This document shows positions 43,901-56,301 of a DNA stretch of 64,000 bases, piece after piece. The stretch is taken from the NCBI GenBank assembly GCA_030077755.1, contig JAQJZZ010000014.1, positions 1,302,001-1,366,000 on the forward strand, written 5' to 3'. Within the stretch, counting starts at the first letter, position 1. Every line of letters begins with the position of its first letter. Made by a program: the position numbers and the translations under genes. The notes beneath the pieces are model-generated. The model was not told the DNA's origin and searched no databases. It worked only from the letters and a program-made list of their open reading frames with translations. This DNA is from Filosporella fistucella (lineage: Eukaryota > Ascomycota > Leotiomycetes > Helotiales).

Positions 43901-45896
43901 TGTCGATCGACCCACCGCCCAAAATTCGTCACCTGCACAACCACCTAATAAGCTGAAGCGCGCAAGCAGCAGTGATGACGTTGTAGAGGTTCCCAATCCG
44001 AACGTTCAGCAATCCCGGCCAACCCCTCAGCCAGCTCCAGGCTCAAATCAAACGCATCAACAAGTTCAAAAACTCACGCCACAACAAATAGCTGCACTGA
44101 ACCCTGAACAGCGTAAGAAGTATGAGGCAGTAGTTAGGGCCGCTCAGGCAAATCAAGCGAACCGTCAACCTCAGATCTCTATTATGCCAGAAGTTCTGGA
44201 GAAGCTGAAGAATATTGATCGAGAAGAAAGAGAAAAGGCTGCTGGTCCTCTTCCAGATATCCCGATGAGCGCCGAAGCCAAGGCTGCAGTCGTTGCATCC
44301 CTCAAGACAATCATGGGGCCTTTGCATAATGTCTCAAAGATGTTGCCAAAATGGTTTGCACTGACACAAGACGAAGACAGAGCAAGAAAATTTTACCGCG
44401 CAGTAAGTCCATGGGATTTCTTTTAACGAGGACATCTTTCTAACAAGTGCCAGCGATATCGACTAGTGAAACAATTTAACGGCGGAAACCCGCAACAAAT
44501 GCGAGACGTCTTTTCTGTAACTTCCCAAGAAGTTGAAGGGATTCGGCAAATATTGGCCTCGATGGTTGTGGATGCCCAAAAGATGACGGAGATGAAGAAG
44601 GGCGACTCGGCCAAATCTCAGCAAGCTCCAGCTCCACCAAACACTCAGCACACACAGGCACAGCAAAATGTCGGCCCTCCTACCCCTCTGAATGCAGCCA
44701 ATCTACAACAGCAGCAGCAGCAGCTAAACAAAATGCATCAACGATCAGGAAGCCGTAGTTCACACACACCTGCAGCGCCTACTTCTTCCCAGCCGCCGTT
44801 CCAATTCGGAGCCAGGTCACCTGATGGTGCCCCAGCTTACATAGGCAAGAACACCATGACTCAGGACAATCTGCATCTTCCAGCTCGGAAGAAACAGAAA
44901 CAGAATAGTACTCCTGTTCCGGGCCAGAGTACCCCCGGGTCGATATCATCCCCGCAGGTTGCTAAGGCATTGTCTCCTGACACAAAAAGACAACACGTTG
45001 AGGCTAAACAACAAGCTAAACCTTCACTTTGCTGTTCAGAACCGGATTGCGACCGACACACTGTCGGATTTGATAGTGAAGAAGCTCTGCGCGCCCATAC
45101 GCAGGAGGAGCACATTCGACCCCTAGAAAATCCATTAAAGTATGTGCAGGAAAGCTTAAGCACAGGCCTCGCTCTTGACAGTCAAGGATTGTCTAAGAAA
45201 CCTGCTCCCAGTAGTAGTCAAGAAAATGGGCAAGCAACGAAGATGCCGGCAAGCAATTCGAAGCAAGTGCAAACGCCTAATGCCAAAGCGGAGAATGCTT
45301 CTGCCGCTGGCACGCCAATGCATCGTCAACTATCTATGAATCGTCAAGCGAGCACCACCGGCGCCAAGCCAACATCATCTCTAAAGAGTGGAGCTGCGAA
45401 AGACTCTGCTCCAAAACCACAGCAAAAAGATGCAGGAAAGCAACAAGACAACCAGCAGCCCCAGGAGCCTATTGTTCTAGAGGATCCATGGGCCAATGCT
45501 ACAATTGATCCACATGACTTGTATCAAGCATTCAAGCCTTTTGAGAGCGGAGCTGGCGGTGCCATATCAGATATGAGTGTCTATCGATCTATAACTCCTA
45601 ATGACACCCCTGAATCAAGCAAAGATGGTGTCTCGGAACCAAACAGCGATATCTCTGATGGTGTCGGATTGGATATTAACATCGATATTTTTGATCATGA
45701 TTGGCAGCCATTCGGTCCGCCCGACACCGATAATTTTAAATTCGATGGTTTTGGCATGGGTGATGGGGATATCACAATGTTTGACGAAGACCAATCGATA
45801 GGGAACTACCAAACTTGGGATGATATGGTAGATCCCTCGGCCTTGGACAAACCTTTCGTTTTCGATAATTCTTTTTATTCCATGAACGTCGGTTAG
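40930..45896 (+). CDS. MED15: Mediator complex subunit 15 (Gal11-like)
   Basis: Four exons (40930-41141, 41234-41348, 41397-44402, 44454-45896) give 1591 aa. Residues about 50-130, spread over exons 1-3, form the KIX-type activator-binding domain: GWQTSVLPNERMGLIFNLIG, LRLAS, EIGIRFEKEIFEKS, DNYKHQVHVKLEQLLERR. After it come long Gln-rich tracts (pure CAG/CAA runs near 42040-42077, 42469-42486, 43371-43390 and 43669-43692) and Pro/Met/Asn-rich stretches, usual for this Mediator tail subunit. A helical segment (PQQIAALNPEQRKKYEAVVR) and a conserved C-terminal region follow. Near residue 1190 a C2H2-like unit is visible (CSEPDCDRHTVGFDSEEALR with AHTQEEH). Role: binds activation domains and recruits RNA polymerase II. 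Intron 1 is 92 nt and uses an AAAAG acceptor. Glutamine tracts may vary in length between strains. Confidence 0.9.
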
Positions 45897-46861
45897 GATA
45901 GTTGCGGGAAGGATCTTATTTTCGGTGTTTTCGGGTTATATTTTTTAAGGGCGTCGATATTGGGGAAGGAAAATATGGCTGAATGACAGGAGATATACCA
46001 CCGGAAAAAGCATGTCTGGCGTTCGGGAACGTCTTGAGGACAATAATCATTTGATCAATGTACAATTTGGGGGATTAGCGATGGCGATCAGTTCGGCGGT
46101 GCATCTAAGGAATGATTTTCGCTGATGAGGTGTACGATGTGGATGCTTTTTGCGGCTGAATGCCAATTCATATATTTCAAGGTTCGAATAATCACTCTAC
46201 CTCACGTGAATTGTACTTGTCTTTCCCAACTCGCCAAATGTCCTCTGGCCTACATCACCAAAGGAAAAGATATGGCGTCGATTTTGCAGAGTGATATGCT
46301 GATCATCTGAGTGCTCAGAAGGCTCAAAATTAACGTTTGTGGTATTGTTGTTTATGTGAAATAATGGTATGGCATGATGGTTCTCTAAAGATTACCTAGG
46401 TAAGGTAACCAAGGTTTCGTTGTCTCCTCGATCATCAGAGTCGTGAGAGACTCTTCGTGCCTAACTAATACATTCGAGGACCTGCAGCATAAGGTAGCCA
46501 GGAAGCTCGGTAGCAACAGGGATTAGCTCGGCTATACCCGCATATGTGGAGAACAACTTTAAGTAAAGTGATCCCAGAACGCGTGTGATTTGCATTTACA
46601 GCTTCCAACACAATTCTGTTCCTAGGAAACTCACATCTGCACCTTCATTTGGTTCGTCTCTGGATCCTAGAGGTTCCAAGCTGTCTTTACAAGCTTGCTA
46701 GCCAGTTCACCATTCTTTACTAACGCGTACAAGTACATTCAATCAATAGGACGCAGCGTCAACATCGAACGCGACTTCCGAAAACCGAAGGATTCTTGAC
46801 CGTAGCTTCCCAGACACTATACAGATCAGACAATACATAGCTTCCGAGGCTGTATTCAACG
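45897..46861. other. Intergenic region with dispersed 18-mer
   Basis: Nearly 1 kb between Med15 and the G1/S repressor gene. The second copy of CCTGCAGCATAAGGTAGC lies at 46482-46499. No gene is supported; the right part is a promoter. Confidence 0.5.
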
Positions 46862-48107
46862 ATGGCAACTTTTACACCCACGCGTCGCGTGCTCAGCGAT
46901 CTCAATGTCAACACGCCCATTGCTCCCAGTGTTGCGAAGTCCCCAAAATCAAAATCTAGCAGTGTTACAGAGCAGGCAACGCTGGGAGAAGTACTGTTAT
47001 CGACACCGCAGAAAGAAGTATCAGCAGATTCGATGCATGAATACACTACTACTGGCAGCACGAAGAGACGCTCAAACGCTCTCAATCCTTACCAAGAACA
47101 TGAACCTTCGAGGAAAAAATCTAGGATCAGCAGTCTACAGACCAGTCCCAAGACGTCCTGGCAAGCTGCGAAAGGTGGAGATGCCAGCAGCCCTTCGGCG
47201 ATTCATAGCAAGGGGGATTTTGGGCCTACTGCAAAAGGTTCAGACATGGAAAGCGAAGAATCCAGTTTGGAAGAGGTGGGCATTCGTGGAAACCAGAATG
47301 TTAGACGGCGTCTTGCTGCTGTGGTCAGTGAAGCTTCCTACTCCTTACCAATTCTTTCACTAACAGATTGTCCTTCAGAATGTTGATTCCGGTACTCAAT
47401 CTCGATCTGTTTCGCCTGATTCATTGCCCGATAATTCGTTTGTGTCTGATAGCGCTGGCCTGAACGACTCCCAAAACACCATTATCACTGAACCTGACGA
47501 AATCATGTTTCCCACTTCCGAAGCCTCTCCGCCAAATAGGTTGACCCGCCTCGTGCTTACAACTGAGCAGCTGCGTGAAGTGAGTCTTTACACCATAATA
47601 TCCACATTCCTCTAACAATACAAATAGAAAGCCAAGGAGATGAAATTACGTCTCAGTTTAGCCAGCTATAAAGTACGGACCAACCAAATCGATATTCCCA
47701 TCTCTCATCTGGAGATTCGCTCTTCGGCGTCGGGATCAAAGCGACCTAGAACCGCCTTAAATAGGTTATCACTTCCTACTATTTCGACAAACCTTCCAGA
47801 TATCACACTGCAGGAGCCATCGGCGGAAAAAAAGCAACCACACGCAATCACAATTACTTCGTCTCCACCGATTCCATATCAGCATCGCTCTTTTCAATCT
47901 TATAAACAAGTTTCACCAACTAAAGAAAAAGATGCTACTCCGCAAGGCTCTTCGACTCCTCTGCTACCTCGCCAACGTGATGGTCTCCTGAACCCTCCAA
48001 ACCTTGAAAGTTCCACTTGGGAAGATAAGAAAATTGATGTTACTAGCAGTGTGATTAAAGGTCGTGCTGCTGATGGCCTTTTGAGTCTCATGCATGACCA
48101 GAATTAA
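46862..48107 (+). CDS. Whi5/Nrm1-like G1/S transcriptional repressor
   Basis: Three exons (46862-47323, 47379-47579, 47628-48107) give 380 aa. The N-terminus TPTRRVLSDLNVNTPIAPSV resembles that of Nrm1-type proteins and carries TP sites for cyclin-dependent kinase. Exons 2-3 encode LTTEQLREKAKEMKLRLSLA followed by SYKVRTNQIDIPISHLE; LRLxLAxYKVRTNQ is the GTB (G1/S transcription-factor binding) motif that contacts SBF/MBF in Whi5 and Nrm1. The rest is Ser/Pro-rich, disordered, with many SP/TP sites (QVSPTKEKD, SVSPDS). Role by family: binds MBF- or SBF-like factors and shuts off G1/S genes until phosphorylated or through negative feedback. Whether it behaves as Whi5 or Nrm1 cannot be told from sequence. 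Introns are 55 and 48 nt. Confidence 0.82.
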
Positions 48108-48671
48108 TTTCCCGAGTCGAATTCATCAACGAATTCATGATGGTCTCCTTACTTTCTAATGTTTGAGGGAAACCCGTATTTTGGGATGTGTAGCATTGCA
48201 TTGGAAGGAGCTTTTGGGTCGTATCATGTTGCATGACTGTGGAACCTTCATCCCGGTCCTGGTTGTTTGAGTGATGGAGCTTGTGCTTAATATCGGCTAC
48301 GAACTGTTGATGAATTGAGGTTTGTTGTTTTGAAGTGTTGGATCTTACATGATCAACCGTTCAATGAGAGTTGATTCAATCAGTGACTGGAAGAGTCAAG
48401 CTAGGAAGGACAATAGTAATGCATCCGAGTGCCGGTAGTCTCAACAATAGAATGCATTAAAGAAGCAACAGTGGAGCTTAAATTTCCGGTGACACGCGTG
48501 ATCAGAACAGACTGTGTAAGATATGTTTTCATTTTTATATCTGAGTCTACCAAGCAGACATCCCAAACCAATAGCAGCACTTGCAGGTTTGACATGAATG
48601 AGTGGGGTATCATAAATCGTGCAAGTCATGTGTTTTTCCAAGAGGTTAAACTGCCAATATCGTCGACAGTA
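48108..48671. other. Convergent intergenic region
   Basis: About 0.56 kb between the ends of the G1/S repressor gene and the TFIIIA gene. Presumably both 3' untranslated regions; nothing else is recognised. Confidence 0.5.
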
Positions 48672-50437
48672 TCAACCAATCAACCTTCGCATCTCGTTCT
48701 CATCAAACATCCAGTCATCCTGGTTGGCCTCATACTCGCCATCTCCGCCAACCCAGAAAGGACCACCTTCCAATGCCCGACGTTGAAGTTCCCAATCAAT
48801 GTCGGCTTGATCGTCCAAGGGATTAAACTCGGTGGCTGGTGCTTGAATTGTGGGTGTCATGAGAGGAACCATCGGTTGCATCATATTTTGATCACCGAAT
48901 GAAGGTTCGGGAAAGGGGAAACCACCATTGTGGATAGGCAATATGCTGAAAGGTTGAGGCATGAGAACGTGGTTTGGATCGTAGCCTGCATGTGCAGTAC
49001 GAGTGTGAACCTGGCGGTCGTACTCTCTCATAAATCTATACTGACAACCTGGCACAATGCAGTGAATATTGCGGGCAGGGTCAGCAGCGTGAGAGGTACC
49101 AAGAAGTTCGTCAATGACTGATGGCTTGCTTGTCTTGCTTCTGGGCTTCCGCTTTTGCCTGGGCGGTTCATCTTCTTCAATGTACTCCTCCACTTCTTCT
49201 TCTCCTTCTTCGTCATCAAAGATACCAGTATTTGAGTCCTGTCGAGCTTTTTTGCGGTTGCTCCCGTTGACGACGCTCGGAAGGCCCAGATGAGCAGTGC
49301 GAACATGGTCCGCTAGACTAGCCTTTGATACAAAGTCCTTTCCACAGCCATCATTGTCATTGAAAATGTGAAGATCAAGATATGAACTGACATCGAAGGT
49401 GCCACAAAAGTATCTCTCCCCCATGTGTGCAGTACGGATATGGGTTTTGAGATTATTTTGCTTTGTGAATTTCTTGTCGCATCCAATGTAAGTGCAAGGT
49501 ATATTTTTTCTTTCTTCTAATGTTGTTCCTGAATGCTGAGTCTCAATATGCTTTTGAAGCTCACGCTGGCTTGCGCACTTCAGATCACAGAATATGCAGT
49601 TGGCATGTTCTTTTCTGATGTGTGTCTGAAGAGCTCTGTCGGATTTGAAGCCCTCAGTAATGCAGTCAGAGCAGAAAAATTGAGGAGGAGCATGAAACTT
49701 TTCCATATGTTGCTTCAGACCAGTCGGTCCATCGAAACCAGCTTCGCAAGCTTTAGAGGTGACAGGATTGACGTAAGTACAAGGATATGGAGAGAGATCA
49801 AGATGATCAGATCGAATATGCCTTTGAAGAGTTTGATGTTTCCGGAACGTCTGGTTACATGGTGGGTAAGCTGTACATCGAAATCGATCGTGGCCTTTAT
49901 GAGTGTCCTTATGCCTCTTCAGCCTTGTCGAAGTCAGGAAGCTTTTGTTGCATCCTTCCCAATCACAATGAAAGTTTCTCTCGTGAGTGTGAGAGCCTTT
50001 GATGTGTTGTTGCAAATGCTTATCCTCGAAGTATGCCTTGTCGCAATCTTCGTAAGGACAAACATATGGTCGTTCATTAGTATGCGTCCTCATATGCGCA
50101 GTCAACCTCGCAGGTCTGTTGAAAGTCTTTGGACATTGCGAGCACTTGATAGTCTTCAATTCGGAAGGGAATCGCTTTCGGCCAGGTGAAATGGGCGTAA
50201 TTGGGGTGTCTACATTTCCTTCGGCCTCTGAGAAATCATCGTCGTGTGGATTATATGTGTCCTCATCATCTTCATCCCAGTCGAGCTCTGCCTCTGCACC
50301 TGTAAATTGTCAAAAATTTCCTTCAGGTGCATAGTGATGCCGAATTTACCTTGCCTTCCTTCTATCCTCGCTCTCTTCTCTGGTTCCTCCGGAAGTGCTT
50401 GGACCTTCCTCTTACTGCTCCTCGTTGCCAACTCCAT
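48672..50437 (-). CDS. Transcription factor IIIA, C2H2 zinc finger
   Basis: Two exons (50350-50437, 48672-50299; 50-nt intron) give 571 aa. After a basic start (ATRSSKRKVQALPEEPEKRA) and an acidic linker come about nine clustered C2H2 fingers from residue 78, beginning CSQCPKTFNRPARLTAHMRT, with finger linkers such as THTNERPYVC. One late finger has a long insertion between its two cysteines (FCGTFDVSSYLDLHIF then CGKDF), a feature I associate with fungal TFIIIA. A further C2H2 unit (CIVPGCQYRF..HTRTAH) follows an acidic-basic spacer, and the C-terminus has DIDWELQRRALEGGPFWVGG, typical of fungal TFIIIA. Role: binds the internal control region of 5S rRNA genes to start RNA polymerase III initiation and binds 5S rRNA. 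It is divergent from RPB6. Confidence 0.88.
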
Positions 50438-50732
50438 CGCAAGGTCTGCGGAAGTTGATAGGAAATCAGTCGAGGCTATGCGAAGAGGAAATATAAATTT
50501 TGAATTAGGTGTGGCTAAGCCCGAAATCTTGGCACAGTTCCACTAAATACGTAGTGCACGGACCTCGGGAACGAGAACCTCTGGAATCGCGCCCAAAATT
50601 TATCTTCGAGACCAAATTAGCCTCTACCATCATAACTCGCCCACCCAGTCTTCTTGAACCTCTCACAATATCTGCAGCAGTCGCAATATCTTCGTGACTT
50701 CGTATCAAAGTCTGTTAATTCGTTAATTCAAA
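50438..50732. promoter_or_regulatory. Bidirectional promoter of TFIIIA and RPB6
   Basis: Only 295 bp separate the two start codons, so both genes share one intergenic control region. Both products serve nuclear RNA polymerases. I do not identify a specific factor site. Confidence 0.6.
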
Positions 50733-51413
50733 ATGTCTGACGTTGAGGATGGTGGCGGCGACGGAGGGTGAGTTCTCAACCCTTACATTCTGTTCTTGTA
50801 CACGTTCTATCCAAGATCGACACACTAAAACAACGTAGATTCTCTCCAACCTACGACAATGATGAGCCCGATTACGATCCAGAAGAGCCCGCTGAGCCAT
50901 TTGACCCTGACGTGGAGACCAATGGCGAGGTTGATGACATTGCAGTCGGACAAAACCCAGACCAACTGTTGACAACCGGTGAACATGGAGTCGTGGTATC
51001 AGGCGATCCATCAGCTGCAGCAAACCGAAAGACAGAAAAGGCACCTAAAGACAAGAAGATTCCCCGTGAACAGAGAACTACTACTCCATATATGACCAAA
51101 TACGAAAGAGCAAGAATTCTTGGTACAAGGGCTTTGCAGATTAGGTATGTGTTACGGCTAGACACGATGCTACATTTACAGCGATTTGCTCACCACCATA
51201 CAGCATGAATGCGCCTGTCCTAGTTGACTTGGAAGGAGAGACAGATCCGCTCCAGATTGCGATCAAGGAGCTGCGAGAGAAAAAGATACCCCTTATTGTA
51301 CGGAGATACATGCCTGATGGCTGGTAAGTCGTGTAGTATAGTCATTTTAAGTCCGTAAGCCATTAATCATTCATAGGTACGAGGATTGGACTTGCGAAGA
51401 ATTGCTTCAATGA
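50733..51413 (+). CDS. RPB6: RNA polymerase I/II/III shared subunit Rpb6 (ABC23)
   Basis: Four exons (50733-50767, 50839-51144, 51204-51323, 51377-51413) give 165 aa. The N-terminal half is acidic ([19 protein letters not shown]), as in other Rpb6 proteins. The C-terminal half is the highly conserved core: [60 protein letters not shown] and the ending [13 protein letters not shown]. This small subunit is common to all three nuclear RNA polymerases and helps clamp assembly. First exon is 35 nt and last exon 37 nt; introns are 71, 59 and 53 nt. Length is normal for fungi. Confidence 0.96.
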
Positions 51414-51821
51414 AGGATGAAATAGGAACTTCTGCATATCAAAGGTGGATTGGCGTATTAAAAGGCGTTTGGTAGGAAGGCATCCAAGAAGGACCTCAAT
51501 CTTGAGCAAGTGAGGGCTAGTCATAAATTAGAATGTACCTTTCGTTAGGAATGAGCAATGAACAGCTTCACGAATACAGCTAGTCTTTCCAGATGCCGAA
51601 TGTGAATGCCAATGCCGTGACATCTCCGATAAGTCAGGAATCTAGTGTCGAACAAGGGTGTCAAATCCAGGCAATACCAGCCTGTAGCGGGGCAAGTTGA
51701 GGGGTGGAAAAGCCTAAAACGTCATATTAATACATATACCTATCTAGAATCATAAACAATTAAACTCCCCCTTCCTTCACATCCAAACTGCATTGAAGAA
51801 TCATCTTGTACTTTTCGAACA
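51414..51821. other. Intergenic region
   Basis: About 0.4 kb between RPB6 and the S-formylglutathione hydrolase gene in tandem. 3' untranslated region and promoter; no gene seen. Confidence 0.5.
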
Positions 51822-52773
51822 ATGTCTTTCAAAACCACAGCAACCATTGCCTCATTTGGTGGCAAGCTCCTGAAACTCACCCACAATGCTTCAACTACCG
51901 GCTGCGAGATGGCATTGAATTTGTACATACCCCCTGGAGCCTCAAGTAGTAAAAAGGTTCCCGTGTTATTCTATCTCGCTGGGCTCACATGTACGGGTGA
52001 TAATTGCGCTGAGAAGGGTTTCTTTCAACATGGAGCCAGCCAGAAGGGAATAGCAGTCGTGTATCCCGATACATCTCCGCGTACTACTCTCCAAGTACAG
52101 AATCGGTTCACTACTAACATTAAACAGGAGGATTGAAAATCGAGGGGGAAGACGATGCTTACGACTTTGGTTCTGGTGCGGGATTCTACATCGATGCTAC
52201 AGCGAAGCCTTGGTCAAAGAACTACAAAATGGAATCATATATCACATCCGAGCTACCGAAAGCGCTATACTCCTCTTTCCCTGAGCTAGACTCCTCCAAA
52301 GTCTCTATCACAGGCCATAGTATGGGCGGTCACGGCGCTCTCACACTGTTCCTCAAGAATCCAGGCATGTACAAGAGCGTCAGCGCATTTGCACCTATTG
52401 CCAACCCGGTAAACTGTCCATGGGGAGAGAAGGCTTTCAAGGGTTATCTCGGCGAGGATAAGGAGAGCTGGAAGAAGCATGATGCTACTGAGTTGATTGC
52501 TAAATGGAAGGGGGATTTCGAGTGTTTAATTGATGTGGGAACGGGAGATAATTTCTACAAGCAGAAGCAACTGTTGCCGGAGAACTTTGCAGAAGCTGCA
52601 AAGAACAGCGGAAATGACAAGGGCTTGAAATTGAGATATCAGGATGTAGGTTCTCTTTTGGCGTTATGTATGAAACATGCTGACAGGTACAGGACTATGA
52701 CCACTCGTACTTCTTCATCTCAACCTTCGCCACGGATCATGTCAACCACGCGGCCAAATATTTGCTTGCATAG
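51822..52773 (+). CDS. S-formylglutathione hydrolase (esterase D)
   Basis: Three exons (51822-52080, 52128-52645, 52693-52773; both introns 47 nt) give 285 aa. The alpha/beta-hydrolase fold shows LFYLAGLTCTGDNCAEKG, the conserved GAGFYIDATAKPWSKNYKME, the nucleophile elbow GHSMGGHGAL with the catalytic Ser, and near the end YDHSYFFIST with the catalytic His; the Asp lies in IDVGTGDNFY. All are characteristic of S-formylglutathione hydrolase. Role: cytosolic hydrolysis of S-formylglutathione to formate and glutathione, the second step of formaldehyde detoxification after the glutathione-dependent dehydrogenase. The length is normal. It is convergent with the Afi1 gene. Confidence 0.94.
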
Positions 52774-53024
52774 TATGTCTGTCGAGCTACTATTCTTACA
52801 GTTCCATGCTCACCTCGATAGAAGCGATTCCTTCTCAAAACAGAAACTTTAGCTCTGCTCAATGAGGAAAAGCACCCCTTCATACCACTTCATAGTTGCG
52901 CCTCCTCTACGTGAAAATGCCATGCTGCACTGAATTTGGCGGGTATCTCTAAAAATGCCTGGTCGCACAGCAACTCCAAAAGCGTCATGAGCTCGTAAAT
53001 CGTCATCCTCTGAAGCTTCGCAGC

Positions 53025-55668
53025 TCAACTTATTCTTCGCTCTACCATCATCGGCTGTCCATTGCCGAAATTCTCCTTTTCTGTTCCTAATTTGTTTCTC
53101 ATTTCGGCCTCGGCCTCCCGTCGTATTCGTATATACGCCAGCTTTTCGAATCGACTTAATGCTTTCCACCAATGCCTGCCGGCCTCATGTTCACTAATTC
53201 TCTCCAGCAAATCGACAACCTTCAATCTTACATCCTTGTCTTTATGAAAAAGACCTAGTGCAACGTAGAACAGTCCTGCGTGTGACTCGGGCGCGACGGT
53301 CAATAGTTGACATATCTCATCATAAGAATGTGTATACTTTGACAAAGCTAAATATATTTCTCGACTCGCAGCGGGCGTCAATTTTGTCATCCGGAGTCGG
53401 TCGTGGAGGTGGTGAAGGTCAAGCGCCTTCAGCGGTCTGAAAGTATATAGCTGGGCCAGATCCTTGGCGGTGTTAGCTGAGGTCACAATTCTCCATGAGG
53501 AATGCTTGCCTGCTTGAAGCTAAAGTAGCTCCGAGTATTTCTCCATCCCTCTATCCTGTGAACGCCGCCAGCAAGCTCCCGCAATTTCGATCCTTCGTCA
53601 CTCCAGACGTATCCATGTCCAGAGACGCTTTCGTTGCCAGGCTCTGCCTCTTCAACGCCAATGTACAGTGCACTGGCGCCATATACACTTTCTTCAAAGG
53701 CAGCTGAGACGCGTGTGAACTTCTCCACCCAGTCTCGCCACTTGGCTCGAATAACACCTTCTCCATGTCGAGCCGCCACACTTCGAAGAACATCATTCAT
53801 GAAAGCAGCGTCTCCCGTCGGGTCAGTGGCAGCATTTGCTGATGATGCTCCATTAACCATATTTGCATACGCAGGATTCTGAGCTTGAAAATTTGCCAAG
53901 CCTTCTGTGATAGGGGACGATTCTATCCTGTTACTGATTTTCATTCTACCTGTGGGCAAATCGCAAAGTAAATCCCACCACTCAGGATGGTTTTCAAAAG
54001 TTGGATTCGTGACCCCAGCTATGAATCCGGGCACCTTCAGCAGATCGTCGATTTTGCTAAGATCTGTATAAGGGAACGCATGGCGGGTAAATCCTCGAAG
54101 AACTCCACCTGAGGCTAGAGCGCATGCAGCCAAAACCGCCTCAGCGACTTCTCCAGATGGTCTGTTATGACCGAGAAATATAACACGTTTCTGTGTCAAC
54201 ATCGCGTTCGCCAAAACAATGATGGGATGAGTATACGCTCCTGCGGTGGTGAGGTGAGGATGTAGTGCAAACGGTTGTGGTGATTTTGCATGAGGCTCTC
54301 CAAAAGTTTGGATCAGTTTGATTAGTGAAAAGTCTCCCACAGTCTCTGGCGACACCGCCACCGGGACTTTGATCGGAATTGGGATACCGTTGTACATAAC
54401 TTTCGTTTCGAACTCGTGGGTGTCCCTAGGGACAGAGTACATTGAATGCGCAACGACATGTGCTTTCGTCCCATTTCTTGTCAGATCCATCCGTCTTTCT
54501 GGACTTTCGGATAAATGAGCTGCGTCTTCTACAGGTTCTCCTCTGTCCTCGGCCATTCTCATCTGAATCATCTGTTCAAATTTCTCGACGAAAAGATCTT
54601 TATTGTCGCTCGCCTGTAGAAGATGGCGTTCTAATAGACTCAACTTCGGCATAAGAGATAAGTCCATGGTATTGACAGCTTCGTATAGCAACGCCAGCGT
54701 TGCTGGATGAGGTGACTTGAAGTACTCTTCAAGGGCTAATAATAACAATGGCTAGTTGCTGTCAGTAGGAAGTATCAAAATTAGGCTTTCGTACGAACCT
54801 TATATATATGTAAGAAAGGATGCCGGGTGCATATTGCCATGGCCTTCACGACTGCCCCTCTTGTGGCAGTCTGATCTCGTTTAGTGTTCACCAAATTCAG
54901 TACGTAGATTAACGGTGGCCCTTCGCCGCCTTCAGGCTCACTCTCATCTGAATCCGAAGCAGATTCATCATCTTCCTCCAGATCATCTCCTGATTCTACA
55001 TCTTCAGGATCCAGCAGACCAGCGGCACGGTCCTTCCTCCTTTGCCGCCTTCTCCTCCTTTCCTCTCTCTGCTCTGCCTCTTCCTCCTCTTGACTTGTAT
55101 CCTTGTGCAGAAAAAATATTGTCCAGTCCTGATTGCGCACATGTGCTTGATCTGGTAACATCAACTCTGCCAGCATATGTTCATCGCCTGTGATTGCCAC
55201 TGGGTACTGGTGTTCCATGATAGGTCCCTTGTCTATGTCAAATGAAGCCACCAGAATATATTCGACATGATTTTCGGTATCCCCACGCGGATACTGCGAG
55301 CGCAGTTTCCTTGCTGGGTGTGCATCTGGATTGTATTTCCTCGGCGCGGACAGAGATGAATGCTGTGAGGAAACACCACTCGAAGGAGTCTTCGAGTTGG
55401 AGCTAGGATTCGAGGTACGGTCGGTATCGATCATAGGAGGATTTGGTGATCTAGAAGGTCTCGAGTGCCGCGACATGGCGGAAGGGGATCTTGAGGACGG
55501 GAATGAAGATAAAGATGTTCTGCGGTTTGGACCAACACTGCCATTGGAACTTCTCGCGCCTGATGTTTCTGTCGTTGCAGTGGTTCCTCTGGTAGTGGGA
55601 CGTTGCATCGCTCCTATAGTTACCTTATTTCTGGCATATACTGGCGGATAAGCAAAGGAGGAAGCCAT
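53025..55668 (-). CDS. AFI1: Afi1/Mesa-type DENN-domain Arf docking protein
   Basis: Three exons (54799-55668, 53510-54751, 53025-53462) give 849 aa. A Ser/Pro-rich N-terminal 120 residues precede the Afi1 docking domain ([57 protein letters not shown]), interrupted by an acidic and Arg-rich loop, then the conserved [17 protein letters not shown] across intron 1. The following SPA/DENN-type region includes [30 protein letters not shown] and [15 protein letters not shown]. The C-terminus has [20 protein letters not shown]. In yeast Afi1 binds Arf3-GTP and controls polarised distribution at the plasma membrane. Intron 2 is a GC-AG intron (47 nt, GCAAGC donor, GCTAAC branch site); without it the frame would not reach the C-terminal part. 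Confidence 0.9.
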
Positions 55669-56301
55669 CGTCTCGTCCCCTGTCCTTCTCCTGTTCTAAG
55701 ACCCCGACCTTTCTCGGGCAAAAGCACTGTCTGTGTCTGCGACGTCTCCACTTTAACAGGGTTCAGACAAGCATCAGCTCAGGATCCGTGCATTCGAGAA
55801 GGGCGGCAAGTCGTATAGAACGTGGTTTGTGTTAGTCGAAATCTTATCAATTTGCAGCCTTTCTTTTCGGATGAATATTATGGTAAGGGGGGCATGTCTG
55901 GAAGAGTAATAAAAGTGATACTATTCCGAAGGATCTCGGGGAAAGATAAATTGCGGAAAGCTACAGGGCGGTTGAATTCAATGTTCGCGTTCTCGTTTTA
56001 CCCCTGTGCCTGGAAATGAGAGCATGTCTTGTCCAATGGCTGGTGGTGTGCCGTTCATTCGGCTGCGGACGGCTGTGTGGTGGTGCAGCCTCGCAACGGG
56101 CTCGCTTTGTTTACTATCTAATCGGGATCGCGATTGTTGCCAACACAAATTGCATTAGATTCTTTCATACAATCAATCACTAGCATTCGAGCACCGATTT
56201 GGAACATTATCGATCATTTATTCTCGATCAGGTTGACCCAAAAGTTAGCATCAGAATCATCCATTTCTCTTCAAAGCTTCTACAAGGGTCAACAAATAAA
56301 T
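55669..56301. other. Divergent promoter region
   Basis: About 0.63 kb between Afi1 (minus) and the EF-hand gene (plus). Short open frames have no coding character. An in-frame ATG at 56199 may be an alternative start of the EF-hand protein. Confidence 0.5.
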
